Assembly: GCF_042680805.1 (NCBI RefSeq)
Contig: NZ_JBHUEM010000004.1
Location: forward strand, 1 to 64,000
Direction of reading: 5' to 3'
Length of the DNA: 64,000 nt
Source of the DNA: Bacillus_CJ salitolerans
GTDB lineage: Bacteria; Bacillota; Bacilli; Bacillales; SA4
Shown in pieces: positions 26,531 through 35,482 of the stretch. Below the pieces are notes generated by a model. That model ran no database searches and was not told where the DNA came from. It worked only from the letters and a program-made list of their open reading frames with translations. Made by a program: the position numbers and the translations under genes. How positions within the stretch are numbered: position 1 is the stretch's first letter; every line of letters starts with the position of its first letter.

Positions 26531-26941
26531 TTGAATGAATTTTGGGAAAATATTTATGTTCAATCAGCAGCAAATTACAGTGTTGTAGTATTGTGTGCAA
26601 TTCTTTTTCTAACGGTTTTTGAATTAGTAACAAAGTACAAAAATTGGGAGCAAATACAAAATGGTAATTTGGCTGTTGCTATGGCAACAGGCGGGAAAAT
26701 ATTTGGTATCGCTAATATTTTCCGGTACTCGATTGAAGACCATGATACATTATTAATGATGATCGGATGGGGGTTCTTTGGTTTTTTACTATTGCTGATC
26801 GGGTATTTCATTTTTGAATTTTTAACACCTTCCTTTAAGATTGACGATGAAATCGAAAAAGACAACCGCGCTGTAGGATTTATTTCAATGATGATTTCAA
26901 TTGGTTTATCCTTTGTAATTGGTGCTGGAATTGTTGGATAG
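26531..26941 (+). CDS. yshE: DUF350 membrane protein YshE
   Basis: The 136 residues form four membrane helices, with the DUF350 core GNLAVAMATGGKIFGIANIFRYS between helices 1 and 2 and a repeat-like RAVGFISMMISIGLSFVIGAGIVG at the end. The function is not known. The start is TTG at 26531 after AAGGAGAGAGA. It ends the zapA-to-yshE run and is followed by a tiny membrane ORF and a terminator. Confidence 0.85.
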   Translation: MNEFWENIYVQSAANYSVVVLCAILFLTVFELVTKYKNWEQIQNGNLAVAMATGGKIFGIANIFRYSIEDHDTLLMMIGWGFFGFLLLLIGYFIFEFLTPSFKIDDEIEKDNRAVGFISMMISIGLSFVIGAGIVG

Positions 26942-26968
26942 TGAAATTAGGCTTAAGGAGAGATGGGA

Positions 26969-27052
26969 TTGGAGACCTTAGCTAAAGTACTATTGGGACT
27001 TTGCGGACTATTCTTGTTAATAGGGATTATCTATATGTTTTTCTTTGCATAG
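26969..27052 (+). CDS. 27-residue single-helix membrane peptide
   Basis: An open frame METLAKVLLGLCGLFLL continuing to IYMFFFA encodes one hydrophobic helix with an acidic N terminus and a single lysine. AAGGAG (26955-26960) lies 8 bases before the TTG at 26969; an in-frame ATG at 26963 is only 2 bases from that site. The stop codon touches the start of a terminator hairpin (27052-27084), so the frame is the last translated unit of the yshE transcript. I do not recognise a family. Small membrane peptides are often missed by annotation, and the placement supports real translation, but only conservation would settle it. Confidence 0.5.
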   Translation: METLAKVLLGLCGLFLLIGIIYMFFFA

Positions 27053-27084
27053 GGTTGGCATTAGCCAACCCTTATTGTTTTTTA
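27052..27084 (+). terminator. Intrinsic terminator after yshE and the small membrane peptide
   Basis: GGGTTGGC and GCCAACCC pair around ATTA and are followed by TTATTGTTTTTT. Confidence 0.85.
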
Positions 27085-27429
27085 CTTACACAAAAGATAA
27101 ATGAGTATTTTTGAACAGGATGTTTCTCTAGAAAAAGTTTGACCCTTAGTCCATCCTCCCTAGTACTTATACTGTAAGATATAGGAATTGTGGGCTATTG
27201 GGTCCGTCAGGATGATTCAAAATCTTTCCGTTTTTTCTATATTCGAAAAATAAAATGACTCTCATGCGTTAGTGTGATTACTATGGGAGTTAATTCCATA
27301 GTTTAGAGGACAAACTGTCTAAAGAAAAAATCTAAATTTTCTAAATTTATATTAATTGTCATACAAAAGGTTGTGTACTATAATAAAGTTAAGAAAATTG
27401 AATTTATTCTAAAAAAGGAGGCTGGACGG
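27085..27429. other. Intergenic region before lcfA
   Basis: No gene is visible. CTATGG/CCATAG form a short inverted repeat at about 27282-27303. I see no sequence close to the FadR box here, unlike upstream of fadR, and no strong sigma-A promoter. Confidence 0.5.
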
Positions 27430-29112
27430 ATGAGTAAGCCATGGCTAAAACATTATCCTCCTGAAATCCCGCATACAATCTCTATTGACAACAAAGCTGT
27501 TCACCATTACCTACAGGAATCGGCATCAAAGTACCCAAAAAAGAAAGCGCTTTATTTTTTAGGAAAGGAAATGACATTTTCAGAGCTATACGAGCAATCC
27601 CTACAATTTGCTAACTACTTACTTCAGCTTGGATTAAAAAAAGGCGATCGTGTCTCCATTATGCTACCAAACTGTCCACAAGGAGTAATTGGTTACTATG
27701 GAACGTTGATGGCAGGCGGTATTGTTGTTCAAACAAATCCACTCTACATGGAGCGGGAGCTTGAGTATCAACTAAAAGATTCAGGCGCAAAATTTATCCT
27801 ATGCTTAGATCTACTCTATCCAAAAGTTAGGAAGGTGAAGTCGGTAACTGAACTAGAGCATATTATTGTAACGGGCATCAAAGATTATTTACCATTTCCC
27901 AAGAACCTAATATATCCATTTGTTCAAAAGAAACAGCACGGAATTGTAGTAAATGTGGAGCATAAAGGTAATAATCATCAATTTTCTTCCATAATGAAAA
28001 CAACTGAAGCAAAACCAGTAAACATCGAAGTGTCTCCAAGTGAAGATCTTGCTCTCTTACAATACACGGGCGGTACTACAGGTTTTCCAAAGGGAGTTAT
28101 GCTTACTCATGAAAATCTAGTTTCAAATGCAAATATGTGTGTAAGCTGGATGTATAAATTAAAAAGTGGTGAAGAAAAGGTATTGGGAATCCTGCCATTT
28201 TTCCACGTATATGGTTTAACAACGGTGCTAAATATTTCAGTTATGCAAGGAAATGAAATGATATTATTGCCAAAGTTTGATGCTGAAACAACATTAAAAA
28301 CCATACAAAAGAAAAAACCAACCCTATTTCCTGGTGCACCAACCATTTATATTGCCTTACTTAATCATCCTGACATAACAAAATATGACCTTTCCTCCAT
28401 TGATTCTTGTATTAGTGGATCAGCACCACTTCCTGTTGAGGTTCAAGAGAAGTTCGAGAAGGTAACAGGAGGTAAGCTAGTAGAAGGATATGGTCTTACG
28501 GAAACATCACCTGTTACACACGCAAATTATTTATGGGAAAAGAGGGTTTTAGGTAGTATTGGTGTTCCATGGCCCAATACGGATGCAAAAATTATTTCGC
28601 CAGAAACAGGTGAGGAAGCAAGTATTAAGGAAATAGGAGAGCTTGTCATTAAAGGACCACAAGTCATGAAAGGGTATTGGAACAAACCAGAGGAAACAGA
28701 AGCTGTCTTAAAAGATGGCTGGTTGTTAACTGGAGACTTAGGCTATATGGATGAGGAAGGTTATTTCTATATAGTTGATCGAAAGAAAGATATGATTATA
28801 GCCGGAGGTTATAATATTTACCCTAGAGAAATTGAAGAGGTTCTATATGAGAATGAAAAAATACAAGAGGCTGTTGTAGCTGGAATACCAGACCCATATC
28901 GTGGTGAAACAGTAAAGGCATATATTGTATTAAAAGAAGGAGTTACATGTACGGAGGAAGAATTAGATGAGTTTGCAAGAAAACATTTATCTGCTTATAA
29001 GGTTCCAAGAGTGTATGAGTTTAGAAAAGAGCTGCCAAAGACAGCTGTTGGAAAAATATTAAGAAGGTCACTTGTAGAAGAAGAAAAAGAAAAGCTATCA
29101 AAAGTAAATTAA
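27430..29112 (+). CDS. lcfA: Long-chain fatty-acid-CoA ligase
   Basis: This ANL-family enzyme activates long-chain fatty acids with ATP and CoA for beta-oxidation at the membrane. The 560 residues contain the P-loop-like YTGGTTGFPKGVMLTH, GYGLTETSPVTH, LTGDLGYMDEEGYFYIVDRKK and the catalytic lysine in PKTAVGKILRR near the C terminus. The ATG at 27430, 8 bases after AAAGGAGG, gives exactly the length of B. subtilis LcfA; an ATG at 27373 is rejected. It heads the lcfA-fadR-fadB-etfB-etfA cluster, whose members act one after another in fatty-acid breakdown. Confidence 0.95.
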   Translation: MSKPWLKHYPPEIPHTISIDNKAVHHYLQESASKYPKKKALYFLGKEMTFSELYEQSLQFANYLLQLGLKKGDRVSIMLPNCPQGVIGYYGTLMAGGIVVQTNPLYMERELEYQLKDSGAKFILCLDLLYPKVRKVKSVTELEHIIVTGIKDYLPFPKNLIYPFVQKKQHGIVVNVEHKGNNHQFSSIMKTTEAKPVNIEVSPSEDLALLQYTGGTTGFPKGVMLTHENLVSNANMCVSWMYKLKSGEEKVLGILPFFHVYGLTTVLNISVMQGNEMILLPKFDAETTLKTIQKKKPTLFPGAPTIYIALLNHPDITKYDLSSIDSCISGSAPLPVEVQEKFEKVTGGKLVEGYGLTETSPVTHANYLWEKRVLGSIGVPWPNTDAKIISPETGEEASIKEIGELVIKGPQVMKGYWNKPEETEAVLKDGWLLTGDLGYMDEEGYFYIVDRKKDMIIAGGYNIYPREIEEVLYENEKIQEAVVAGIPDPYRGETVKAYIVLKEGVTCTEEELDEFARKHLSAYKVPRVYEFRKELPKTAVGKILRRSLVEEEKEKLSKVN

Positions 29113-29172
29113 TTCTTATGGGAACACATTGGTGTTCCCTCCTTCATTTTAAACAAAGAATAGGACTCTATC

Positions 29173-29201
29173 TTGACAGTAAAGGAAACGTCGATTAGAA
29201 T
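29173..29201 (+). promoter_or_regulatory. Sigma-A promoter of fadR
   Basis: TTGACA (29173-29178) and TAGAAT (29196-29201) are separated by 17 bases. The predicted start of transcription, near 29208, falls at the left edge of the FadR box. Confidence 0.8.
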
Positions 29202-29208
29202 GAGAATA

Positions 29209-29226
29209 TGAATGAATAGTCATTCA
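29209..29226 (+). promoter_or_regulatory. FadR operator
   Basis: TGAATGAATAGTCATTCA matches the Bacillus FadR consensus TGAATGAMTANTCATTCA at all positions. It overlaps the predicted transcription start of fadR, so FadR should repress itself and the genes behind it until long-chain acyl-CoA releases it. Confidence 0.9.
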
Positions 29227-29272
29227 TTTCTGCTTGAATCCTATCTTTGACTATTAAAAGGGGAAAGCTAAA

Positions 29273-29863
29273 GTGAAAAAAAATAAACCGAAATATAAAC
29301 AAATTATTGATGCAGCAGTTATTGTAATTGCTGAAAATGGCTATCATTCAGCACAAGTATCAAAGATAGCTAAAACGGCTGGAGTAGCGGATGGAACGAT
29401 CTACTTGTATTTTAAAAATAAAGAAGACATCCTCGTTTCAGTCTTTGAAGAAAAGATGGGAATCTTTGTTGAAAACTTAGAAAAACAGATAACAGGTATT
29501 TCTTATGCGGAGAAAAAATTATATACTTTAGTAGACATGCACTTTAAACATTTGGCTTCCGACTTTCATCTTGCCATTGTTACACAGCTTGAATTACGCC
29601 AATCTAATAAGGAATTACGACTACGAATTAACGCAGTACTAAAAGGGTACCTTGCTATTATCGATCATATCGTAAAAACCGGAATGGAAACGAGCGAATT
29701 TAGAAAAGATTTAGATGTAAGGCTGGCAAGACAGATGATTTTTGGAACAATTGATGAAACCGTGACAAGTTGGGTCATGAATGATCAAAAGTATGATCTT
29801 ATCCAACTAGTTAAACCAGTGCATCAGCTTCTTATTAACGGTTGTGGGTACACAAAGGCTTAA
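29273..29863 (+). CDS. fadR: TetR-family fatty-acid degradation repressor FadR (YsiA)
   Basis: This is a 196-residue TetR-type regulator with an N-terminal helix-turn-helix (about 10-55: ENGYHSAQVSKIAKTAGVAD then GTIYLYFKNKEDIL) and an all-helical ligand domain. In B. subtilis the orthologue senses long-chain acyl-CoA and represses the beta-oxidation genes. The start is GTG at 29273 after AAAGGGGAAAG. A perfect FadR box lies between its promoter and start codon. fadB follows directly, so repression should extend to fadB and the etf genes. Confidence 0.93.
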   Translation: MKKNKPKYKQIIDAAVIVIAENGYHSAQVSKIAKTAGVADGTIYLYFKNKEDILVSVFEEKMGIFVENLEKQITGISYAEKKLYTLVDMHFKHLASDFHLAIVTQLELRQSNKELRLRINAVLKGYLAIIDHIVKTGMETSEFRKDLDVRLARQMIFGTIDETVTSWVMNDQKYDLIQLVKPVHQLLINGCGYTKA

Positions 29864-29900
29864 GAAAAAAGGATGTACAACAATGCTAAGGGGGAGAATT

Positions 29901-30674
29901 ATGGAATTTTTCAAAGTCGAAGTAAGGGAATCAGTCGGAATCATAACCTTAAACAGACCTCCTGCTAATGCTTTATCATCTAATGTTTTGAAAGAGCTTA
30001 CAAACGTACTTGATAGCTTGGAACAAAATGAAGATGTTAGAGTGCTCTTATTACATGGTGAAGGTCGCTTTTTCTCAGCAGGTGCTGATATTAAGGAATT
30101 TACAACAGTACCGAGCGGAGAAGAGTTTGAAAAGCTATCTACATACGGGCAGGACCTATTCGAACGTATGGAGACATTTTCAAAACCGATTATAGCATCT
30201 ATTCATGGCGCTGCTCTAGGTGGTGGTTTAGAGCTTGCTATGGGGTGTCACATCCGCCTAGTCTCTGAGACTGCAAAACTAGGTTTGCCAGAATTACAAT
30301 TAGGTTTAATACCTGGATTTGCTGGAACGCAAAGATTAACACGCTTTGTCGGTGCTGCAAAAGCTGCTGAAATGTTATTAACAAGTGACCCAATTTCTGG
30401 AACAGAGGCTGTGCAAGTAGGATTAGCAAACAAATCCTTTCCAGAGGAACAGTTGTTTGAAGAATCTTTAAAACTAGCAAATAAAATTGCTCAGAAGAGT
30501 CCTGTTTCTATGAAAGCAACTCTTGAATTACTTAATTACGCGAAGACGGGTAGCTTTTATGAAGGTGTTAAAAGAGAGGCTCGATTATTTGGAGAAGTAT
30601 TTACCTCAAAGGATGGTAAAGAAGGTATTAACGCATTTATTGAAAAGCGTCTGCCTAACTTTGTAGGTAAGTAA
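29901..30674 (+). CDS. fadB: Enoyl-CoA hydratase FadB (YsiB)
   Basis: This crotonase-family enzyme hydrates trans-2-enoyl-CoA in the second step of beta-oxidation. The 257 residues carry the oxyanion-hole parts RFFSAGADIKEF and IHGAALGGGLELAMGCHIRL, with the catalytic glutamates in LGLPELQLGLIPG. The ATG at 29901 after AGGGGGAG gives the expected length (258 in B. subtilis); an earlier in-frame start overlaps fadR and lacks similarity. It lies between fadR and etfB in the same direction. Confidence 0.94.
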   Translation: MEFFKVEVRESVGIITLNRPPANALSSNVLKELTNVLDSLEQNEDVRVLLLHGEGRFFSAGADIKEFTTVPSGEEFEKLSTYGQDLFERMETFSKPIIASIHGAALGGGLELAMGCHIRLVSETAKLGLPELQLGLIPGFAGTQRLTRFVGAAKAAEMLLTSDPISGTEAVQVGLANKSFPEEQLFEESLKLANKIAQKSPVSMKATLELLNYAKTGSFYEGVKREARLFGEVFTSKDGKEGINAFIEKRLPNFVGK

Positions 30675-30758
30675 TTCATTTTTTTAAATGAAATTATCAG
30701 AATCCTTAAAATGATGAAAATCCATAAAAATTTTGCAAAATTCTTAGGAGGGAATACG

Positions 30759-31532
30759 ATGAACATTTATGTAATTATGAAAAGAACGTTTGACACAGAA
30801 GAGAAAATCTCCATATCTAACGGTAAAATTGCTGAAGACGGTGCAGAGTTTATTATCAATCCTTATGATGAATATGCAATTGAGGAAGCGATCCAATTAC
30901 GTGATGCAAACGATGGTGAAGTTACGGTTGTAACGGTTGGAGGAGAAGATTCCGAGAAAGAACTTAGAACCGCTCTTGCAATGGGCGCAGATAAAGCTGT
31001 ATTAATTAATGTTGAAGATGATCTTGATAATGGTGACCAATTCTCTACAGCTACAATTTTAGCGAAATTCTTCGAAGATAAAGAGGTAGATATTATCCTA
31101 GGTGGTAATGTGGCAATTGACGGTGGATCAGGTCAAGTTGGACCACGCTTAGCTGAATTACTAAACATTCCTTACGTTACAACCATTACCAAGCTTGAAG
31201 TTAGCGGAACAAATGTAACGATAGAACGTGATGTTGAAGGAGACTCTGAAGTTATTGAAACTTCATTACCAGTATTAGTAACTGCTCAACAAGGGCTTAA
31301 TGAGCCACGCTATCCTTCTTTACCAGGGATCATGAAAGCAAAGAAAAAGCCGCTTGAGGAATTAGAATTAGATGATCTAGATCTTGAAGAAGATGATGTA
31401 GAAGCGAAGACAAAGACGATCGAAATTTACCTTCCTCCAAAGAAGGAAGCGGGTAAGATTTTAGAAGGTGAATTACAAGACCAAGTAAAAGAACTTGTTT
31501 CTTTATTACACACAGAAGCTAAAGTAGTTTAA
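30759..31532 (+). CDS. etfB: Electron transfer flavoprotein beta subunit
   Basis: EtfB is the AMP-binding subunit of the soluble flavoprotein that takes electrons from acyl-CoA dehydrogenases. The 257 residues match the family: NPYDEYAIEEAIQLRD, VTVVTVGGEDSEKELRTALAMGADKAVLI, then LILGGNVAIDGGSGQVGPRLAELL-like segments. AGGAGGG lies 7 bases before the ATG at 30759; an ATG at 30711 has no good site. It is followed 46 bases later by etfA. Confidence 0.95.
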   Translation: MNIYVIMKRTFDTEEKISISNGKIAEDGAEFIINPYDEYAIEEAIQLRDANDGEVTVVTVGGEDSEKELRTALAMGADKAVLINVEDDLDNGDQFSTATILAKFFEDKEVDIILGGNVAIDGGSGQVGPRLAELLNIPYVTTITKLEVSGTNVTIERDVEGDSEVIETSLPVLVTAQQGLNEPRYPSLPGIMKAKKKPLEELELDDLDLEEDDVEAKTKTIEIYLPPKKEAGKILEGELQDQVKELVSLLHTEAKVV

Positions 31533-31578
31533 GACACGATAACTATATGAACAAACAAGATCAAGGAGGTAGTTTAAA

Positions 31579-32556
31579 ATGGCTAGAAAAGTTCTTGTAT
31601 TAGGGGAAGTACGTGACGGTGGTTTACGTAATGTATCGTTTGAAGCGCTATCAGCTGCAACTACAATCTCAGAAGGTGGAGAAGTTGTTGCCCTTTTAGT
31701 TGGGGATCAAGTAAGTGACTTAGCGAACAAACTATTTGCTTATGGTGCTGACCGTGTATTAGTAGTGGAAGATGAAAAATTAAAGGATTATACACCAGAT
31801 GGTTTCTCACAAGCGGTTATGGCTGCAATCAATGCTGAAAGCCCTGAGGGTATTGTGTTTGGTCACACTGCATTAGGGAAGGATCTTTCACCTAAAATCG
31901 CTAGTAAGTTAAATTCTGGTCTTATTTCAGATGCAACTGCAGTTGAAATTACAGGTGGTAACGTTGTATTCACTCGCCCTATTTACTCTGGTAAGGCATT
32001 TGAGAAGAAAATCGTAACGGATGGAACTATTTTTGCGACAGTCCGTCCTAACAACATTGTTCCTTTAACAGAAGATACGTCTCGCACAGGTGATGTATCG
32101 ACATTAACAGTAGAAATTAAAGATCTACGTACAATCGTTAAGGAAATCGTTCGCAAAACAACTGAAGGTGTAGACCTTTCTGAAGCGAAGGTTGTCATTG
32201 CAGGTGGCCGTGGTGTGAAAAGTGAAGATGGATTCTCACCATTAAAAGAGCTTGCTGATGTATTAGGCGGGGCAGTAGGAGCTTCTCGTGGTGCGTGTGA
32301 TGCGGAATATTGCGACTACTCACTTCAAATCGGTCAAACAGGGAAGGTTGTTACTCCAGATCTATATATTGCTTGCGGTATCTCTGGAGCTATTCAGCAT
32401 CTAGCAGGTATGTCAAACTCTAAAGTAATCGTTGCTATTAATAAAGATCCAGAGGCGAACATATTTAAAGTAGCAGATTACGGAATTGTTGGCGACTTAT
32501 TTGAAGTTGTTCCATTACTGACTGAAGAATTTAAAAAACTTAAAGTGAATGCATAA
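31579..32556 (+). CDS. etfA: Electron transfer flavoprotein alpha subunit
   Basis: EtfA binds FAD and partners with EtfB. The 325 residues have an N-terminal domain (about 1-190) and a C-terminal FAD domain with AGGRGVKSEDGF, GASRGACDAEYCDY, QIGQTGKVV and PDLYIACGISGAIQHLAGM, all contacts of the FAD. AAGGAGG precedes the ATG. It ends the fad-etf block at a terminator (32564-32594). Confidence 0.96.
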   Translation: MARKVLVLGEVRDGGLRNVSFEALSAATTISEGGEVVALLVGDQVSDLANKLFAYGADRVLVVEDEKLKDYTPDGFSQAVMAAINAESPEGIVFGHTALGKDLSPKIASKLNSGLISDATAVEITGGNVVFTRPIYSGKAFEKKIVTDGTIFATVRPNNIVPLTEDTSRTGDVSTLTVEIKDLRTIVKEIVRKTTEGVDLSEAKVVIAGGRGVKSEDGFSPLKELADVLGGAVGASRGACDAEYCDYSLQIGQTGKVVTPDLYIACGISGAIQHLAGMSNSKVIVAINKDPEANIFKVADYGIVGDLFEVVPLLTEEFKKLKVNA

Positions 32557-32563
32557 TAAATTT

Positions 32564-32594
32564 AAATGAGCCTTTTTCTGGCTCATTTTTTTTG
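32564..32594 (+). terminator. Intrinsic terminator after etfA
   Basis: ATGAGCC and GGCTCAT pair around TTTTTCT and are followed by eight T residues. Confidence 0.88.
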
Positions 32595-32695
32595 TTTCAA
32601 AGGGGTAGATTATACTTGAGCAGAAAATTAGCAAGTCAGATTCTATAATGGTATACTTTGGGTATAAATTAGTAGCATATTGGGAGGATTATAAA

Positions 32696-33010
32696 ATGGC
32701 AATATCTAATGTAACTGATCAAAACTTCACTTCTGAAACTAGTGAAGGTCTTGTACTTGCAGACTTTTGGGCACCATGGTGCGGACCTTGTAAAATGATT
32801 GCTCCAGTTTTAGAGGAGCTTGATAGTGAAATGGGCGATAAGGTGAAAATTGTAAAAGTTGATGTGGATCAAAACCAAGAAACAGCAGGAAAATACGGGG
32901 TCATGAGTATACCTACATTACTTGTTATGAAAAATGGAGAAGTAGTTGACCAGGTTGTTGGTTTCCAACCGAAAGATGCTCTTGCTGAATTATTAGAAAA
33001 ACACGTTTAA
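32696..33010 (+). CDS. trxA: Thioredoxin
   Basis: TrxA is the general cytosolic disulfide reductase. The 104 residues have the classic fold with the active site WAPWCGPCKM (Cys29/Cys32 of the CGPC motif) and the cis-proline loop MSIPTLLVMKNG. GGGAGG lies 8 bases before the ATG at 32696; the in-frame ATG at 32648 adds 16 non-conserved residues and is rejected. It stands between the etfA terminator and its own terminator, so it is probably transcribed alone. Confidence 0.97.
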   Translation: MAISNVTDQNFTSETSEGLVLADFWAPWCGPCKMIAPVLEELDSEMGDKVKIVKVDVDQNQETAGKYGVMSIPTLLVMKNGEVVDQVVGFQPKDALAELLEKHV

Positions 33011-33021
33011 TTAAAATTAGG

Positions 33022-33054
33022 TACCATTCATTCTAAATGGATGGTATTTTTTTA
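33022..33054 (+). terminator. Intrinsic terminator after trxA
   Basis: TACCATTCATT and AATGGATGGTA pair around CTA and are followed by TTTTTTT. The 190 bases from here to uvrC hold no gene that I can support. Confidence 0.88.
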
Positions 33055-33242
33055 TTTCTTGGGAAATGTTGTCGAACATTGTGGTGAATAGAGAGCGTTT
33101 TAATAAACTATTTCGATGCTGATAAAAAACTATTACCAGAGGATGAAATTGATAAATCATGGTACAATCAATATACCTTAGTGATGACAAAGAAAGCTAT
33201 CCCCAAAATAGAACGTATAAATAGGGAGAGAGGAGGGGGGAT

Positions 33243-35018
33243 ATGAACAATCAGTTGAAGGAAAAGCTTGCAATTCTACCAGATCAACCGGGTTGTTATT
33301 TAATGAAGGATAGGCAAGGTACGATTATTTATATAGGTAAAGCAAAGGTATTAAAAAATAGAGTCCGATCATATTTTACAGGATCACATGATGGGAAAAC
33401 ATTACGTCTTGTTAGTGAAATTATTGATTTTGAGTATATTGTAACTTCCTCGGATATAGAAGCATTAGTCTTAGAAATAAATCTAATTAAAAAGCATAAT
33501 CCCAAGTACAATATCAACTTAAAAGATGATAAAACCTACCCATTTATCAAAATCACCAGTGAAAAACATCCACGATTAATCATAACTAGACAAGTTAAAA
33601 AAGATAAAGGGAGATATTTCGGACCATTTCCAAACGTTTTTTCAGCAAATGAGACGAAGAAACTTTTGGATCGAATCTATCCTCTTAGAAAGTGCTCCAC
33701 TCTCCCTGACCGCGTTTGTTTATACTATCATATCGGGCAATGTCTTGCTCCTTGTGTCCAAGAAGTGAGTGATGAACAGAATAAGGGAATGGTTGATGAG
33801 ATTATTCGTTTCTTAAATGGCGGATACAAGGATATTAAGACAGAACTATCTGAAAAGATGTATAAAGCCTCAGAAGAGATGGATTTTGAAAAAGCAAAAG
33901 AGTATCGTGATCAAATAGCACATATAGAAGCAACGATGGAAAAACAAAAGATGATGATGACAGATTTTGTGGACAGGGATGTTTTCGGTTTTTCCTATAA
34001 TAAGGGTTGGATGTGTGTGCAAGTTTTCTTTATTAGACAAGGCAAGCTGATTGAAAGGGATGTTTCTATGTTCCCTATCTATGCCGATCCACATGAAGAG
34101 TTCCTTACGTACTTAGGACAGTTCTATCAGGAAAGTCATCATTTTAAGCCAAAGGAGATTCTATTACCTGATGGTATTGACCTAGAATTAGCCGAACAAT
34201 TACTTGAAGTGACAATTCATCAGCCGAAAAAAGGGAAGAAAAAAGACTTAGTAGCACTAGCGAGTAAAAATGCTTATATTGCTTTGAATGAGAAATTCTC
34301 TCTCATTGAAAGAGATGAAGAAAGAACAATTAAGGCTGTAGAAAATTTGGGCAACCAAATGAACATTCATACTCCTTACCGAATTGAAGCATTTGATAAT
34401 TCAAATATACAAGGGACAAATCCTGTATCCGCCATGGTTGTATTTATAGACGGGAAGCCTGATAAGAAGGAATACCGAAAATATAAAATTAAGAGTGTAG
34501 AAGGCCCTGATGATTATGCATCCATGCGAGAGGTTGTTAGAAGAAGATATACGAGAATATTAAAGGATCATTTACCATTACCTGATTTGATTATTATTGA
34601 TGGTGGAAAGGGCCATTTAGCTGCGGCGCAAGACGTGTTAGAAAATGAACTAGGGCTAACGATTCCAATCGCAGGACTAGTTAAAGATGAAAAGCACAGA
34701 ACATCGGAATTGTTAATTGGTAGCCCTCCAAAAATAATTGAATTAGAAAGGAATAGCCAGGAATTCTATCTTCTTCAGAGAATACAAGATGAGGTTCACC
34801 GCTTTGCTATTAGTTTTCATAGACAGCTTAGAAGTAAAAGTGTTTTCCAGTCGATTCTTGATGATATACCAGGTATTGGTGAAAAGAGAAAAAAACAGCT
34901 ACTAAAAGCATTTGGTTCAGTTAAAAAAATGAAGGATGCTTCACTTGATGAGTTTATTGAGGCTGGTTTACCAAAGACTACGGCCGAGCTACTCTATTCA
35001 AAATTATTAGAAGAGTAA
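33243..35018 (+). CDS. uvrC: Excinuclease ABC subunit C
   Basis: UvrC makes both incisions around bulky DNA lesions after UvrA/UvrB recognition. The 591 residues have the N-terminal GIY-YIG nuclease (LPDQPGCYLMKDRQGTIIYI, about 12-31), a cysteine-bearing linker (KCSTLPDRVCLYYHIGQCLA), a UVR motif (DFEKAKEYRDQIAHIE, around 217), an RNase H-like 5' nuclease domain (EAFDNSNIQGTNPVSAMVVF) and a C-terminal helix-hairpin-helix pair (IPGIGEKRKKQLLKAFGS). AGGAGGGGGG lies just before the ATG. Confidence 0.96.
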   Translation: MNNQLKEKLAILPDQPGCYLMKDRQGTIIYIGKAKVLKNRVRSYFTGSHDGKTLRLVSEIIDFEYIVTSSDIEALVLEINLIKKHNPKYNINLKDDKTYPFIKITSEKHPRLIITRQVKKDKGRYFGPFPNVFSANETKKLLDRIYPLRKCSTLPDRVCLYYHIGQCLAPCVQEVSDEQNKGMVDEIIRFLNGGYKDIKTELSEKMYKASEEMDFEKAKEYRDQIAHIEATMEKQKMMMTDFVDRDVFGFSYNKGWMCVQVFFIRQGKLIERDVSMFPIYADPHEEFLTYLGQFYQESHHFKPKEILLPDGIDLELAEQLLEVTIHQPKKGKKKDLVALASKNAYIALNEKFSLIERDEERTIKAVENLGNQMNIHTPYRIEAFDNSNIQGTNPVSAMVVFIDGKPDKKEYRKYKIKSVEGPDDYASMREVVRRRYTRILKDHLPLPDLIIIDGGKGHLAAAQDVLENELGLTIPIAGLVKDEKHRTSELLIGSPPKIIELERNSQEFYLLQRIQDEVHRFAISFHRQLRSKSVFQSILDDIPGIGEKRKKQLLKAFGSVKKMKDASLDEFIEAGLPKTTAELLYSKLLEE

Positions 35019-35026
35019 GAAGGAAG

Positions 35027-35055
35027 TTGTCAATATATCATTTTTTTGATAGAAT
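35027..35055 (+). promoter_or_regulatory. Sigma-A promoter of lysC
   Basis: TTGTCA (35027-35032) and TAGAAT (35050-35055) have a 17-base spacer. Transcription would start near 35062, before the lysine riboswitch. Confidence 0.65.
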
Positions 35056-35091
35056 GGACTATAATTTCATATACACTTCATAAATACTGAA

Positions 35092-35271
35092 GTGAAGGTA
35101 GAGGTGCGAACTTCAAAAGTATGTAATCTAAAGAGGAATGAGCTCTAATGATGGTTACAAAAAGGGGAGCTGTCGCCGAAGCGAACGAAATCTCATCATT
35201 TCATTTGCTGGTTTTGCATTGAATAAATGTAGGACTGTCAAACAGGTAATCTGTTTGGAGAGCTATCTCAC
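35092..35271 (+). promoter_or_regulatory. Lysine riboswitch (L box)
   Basis: The aptamer shows the conserved parts in order: AGAGGTGCGAACTTCAAAAG, GGGGAGCTGTCGCCGAAGCG, TTTGCTGG, GGACTGTC with its partner, and GGAGAGCTATCTC; P1 is closed by GTGAAGGTAG with CTATCTCAC. Lysine binding should favour the terminator at 35302-35332 and shut off lysC. Confidence 0.95.
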
Positions 35272-35301
35272 ACTGGGCGGCGTTATTCGATTACACGTTC
35301 T

Positions 35302-35332
35302 AGCAATGAGAGCTCTCTCATTGCTTTTTTTA
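35302..35332 (+). terminator. Riboswitch-controlled terminator upstream of lysC
   Basis: AGCAATGAGAG and CTCTCATTGCT form a tight stem followed by seven T residues. It is the expression platform of the lysine riboswitch. Confidence 0.9.
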
Positions 35333-35482
35333 TTTGTTTTTTAGATTTTTTATTCTAAAAACTATGGGAATAGGATAAACGCTTCGTTAGAGTGTATGAG
35401 CGCAACCATTGTATTTCTAAATAATAAAAGCAAGTAGTAGGGAAAATAAGTAATAGAAGTAAAAGGTAAAGGGTGGAATACT

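Noticed and set aside
35138..35344. Forward 68-codon frame upstream of lysC
   Set aside because: It falls entirely inside the lysine riboswitch and its terminator.
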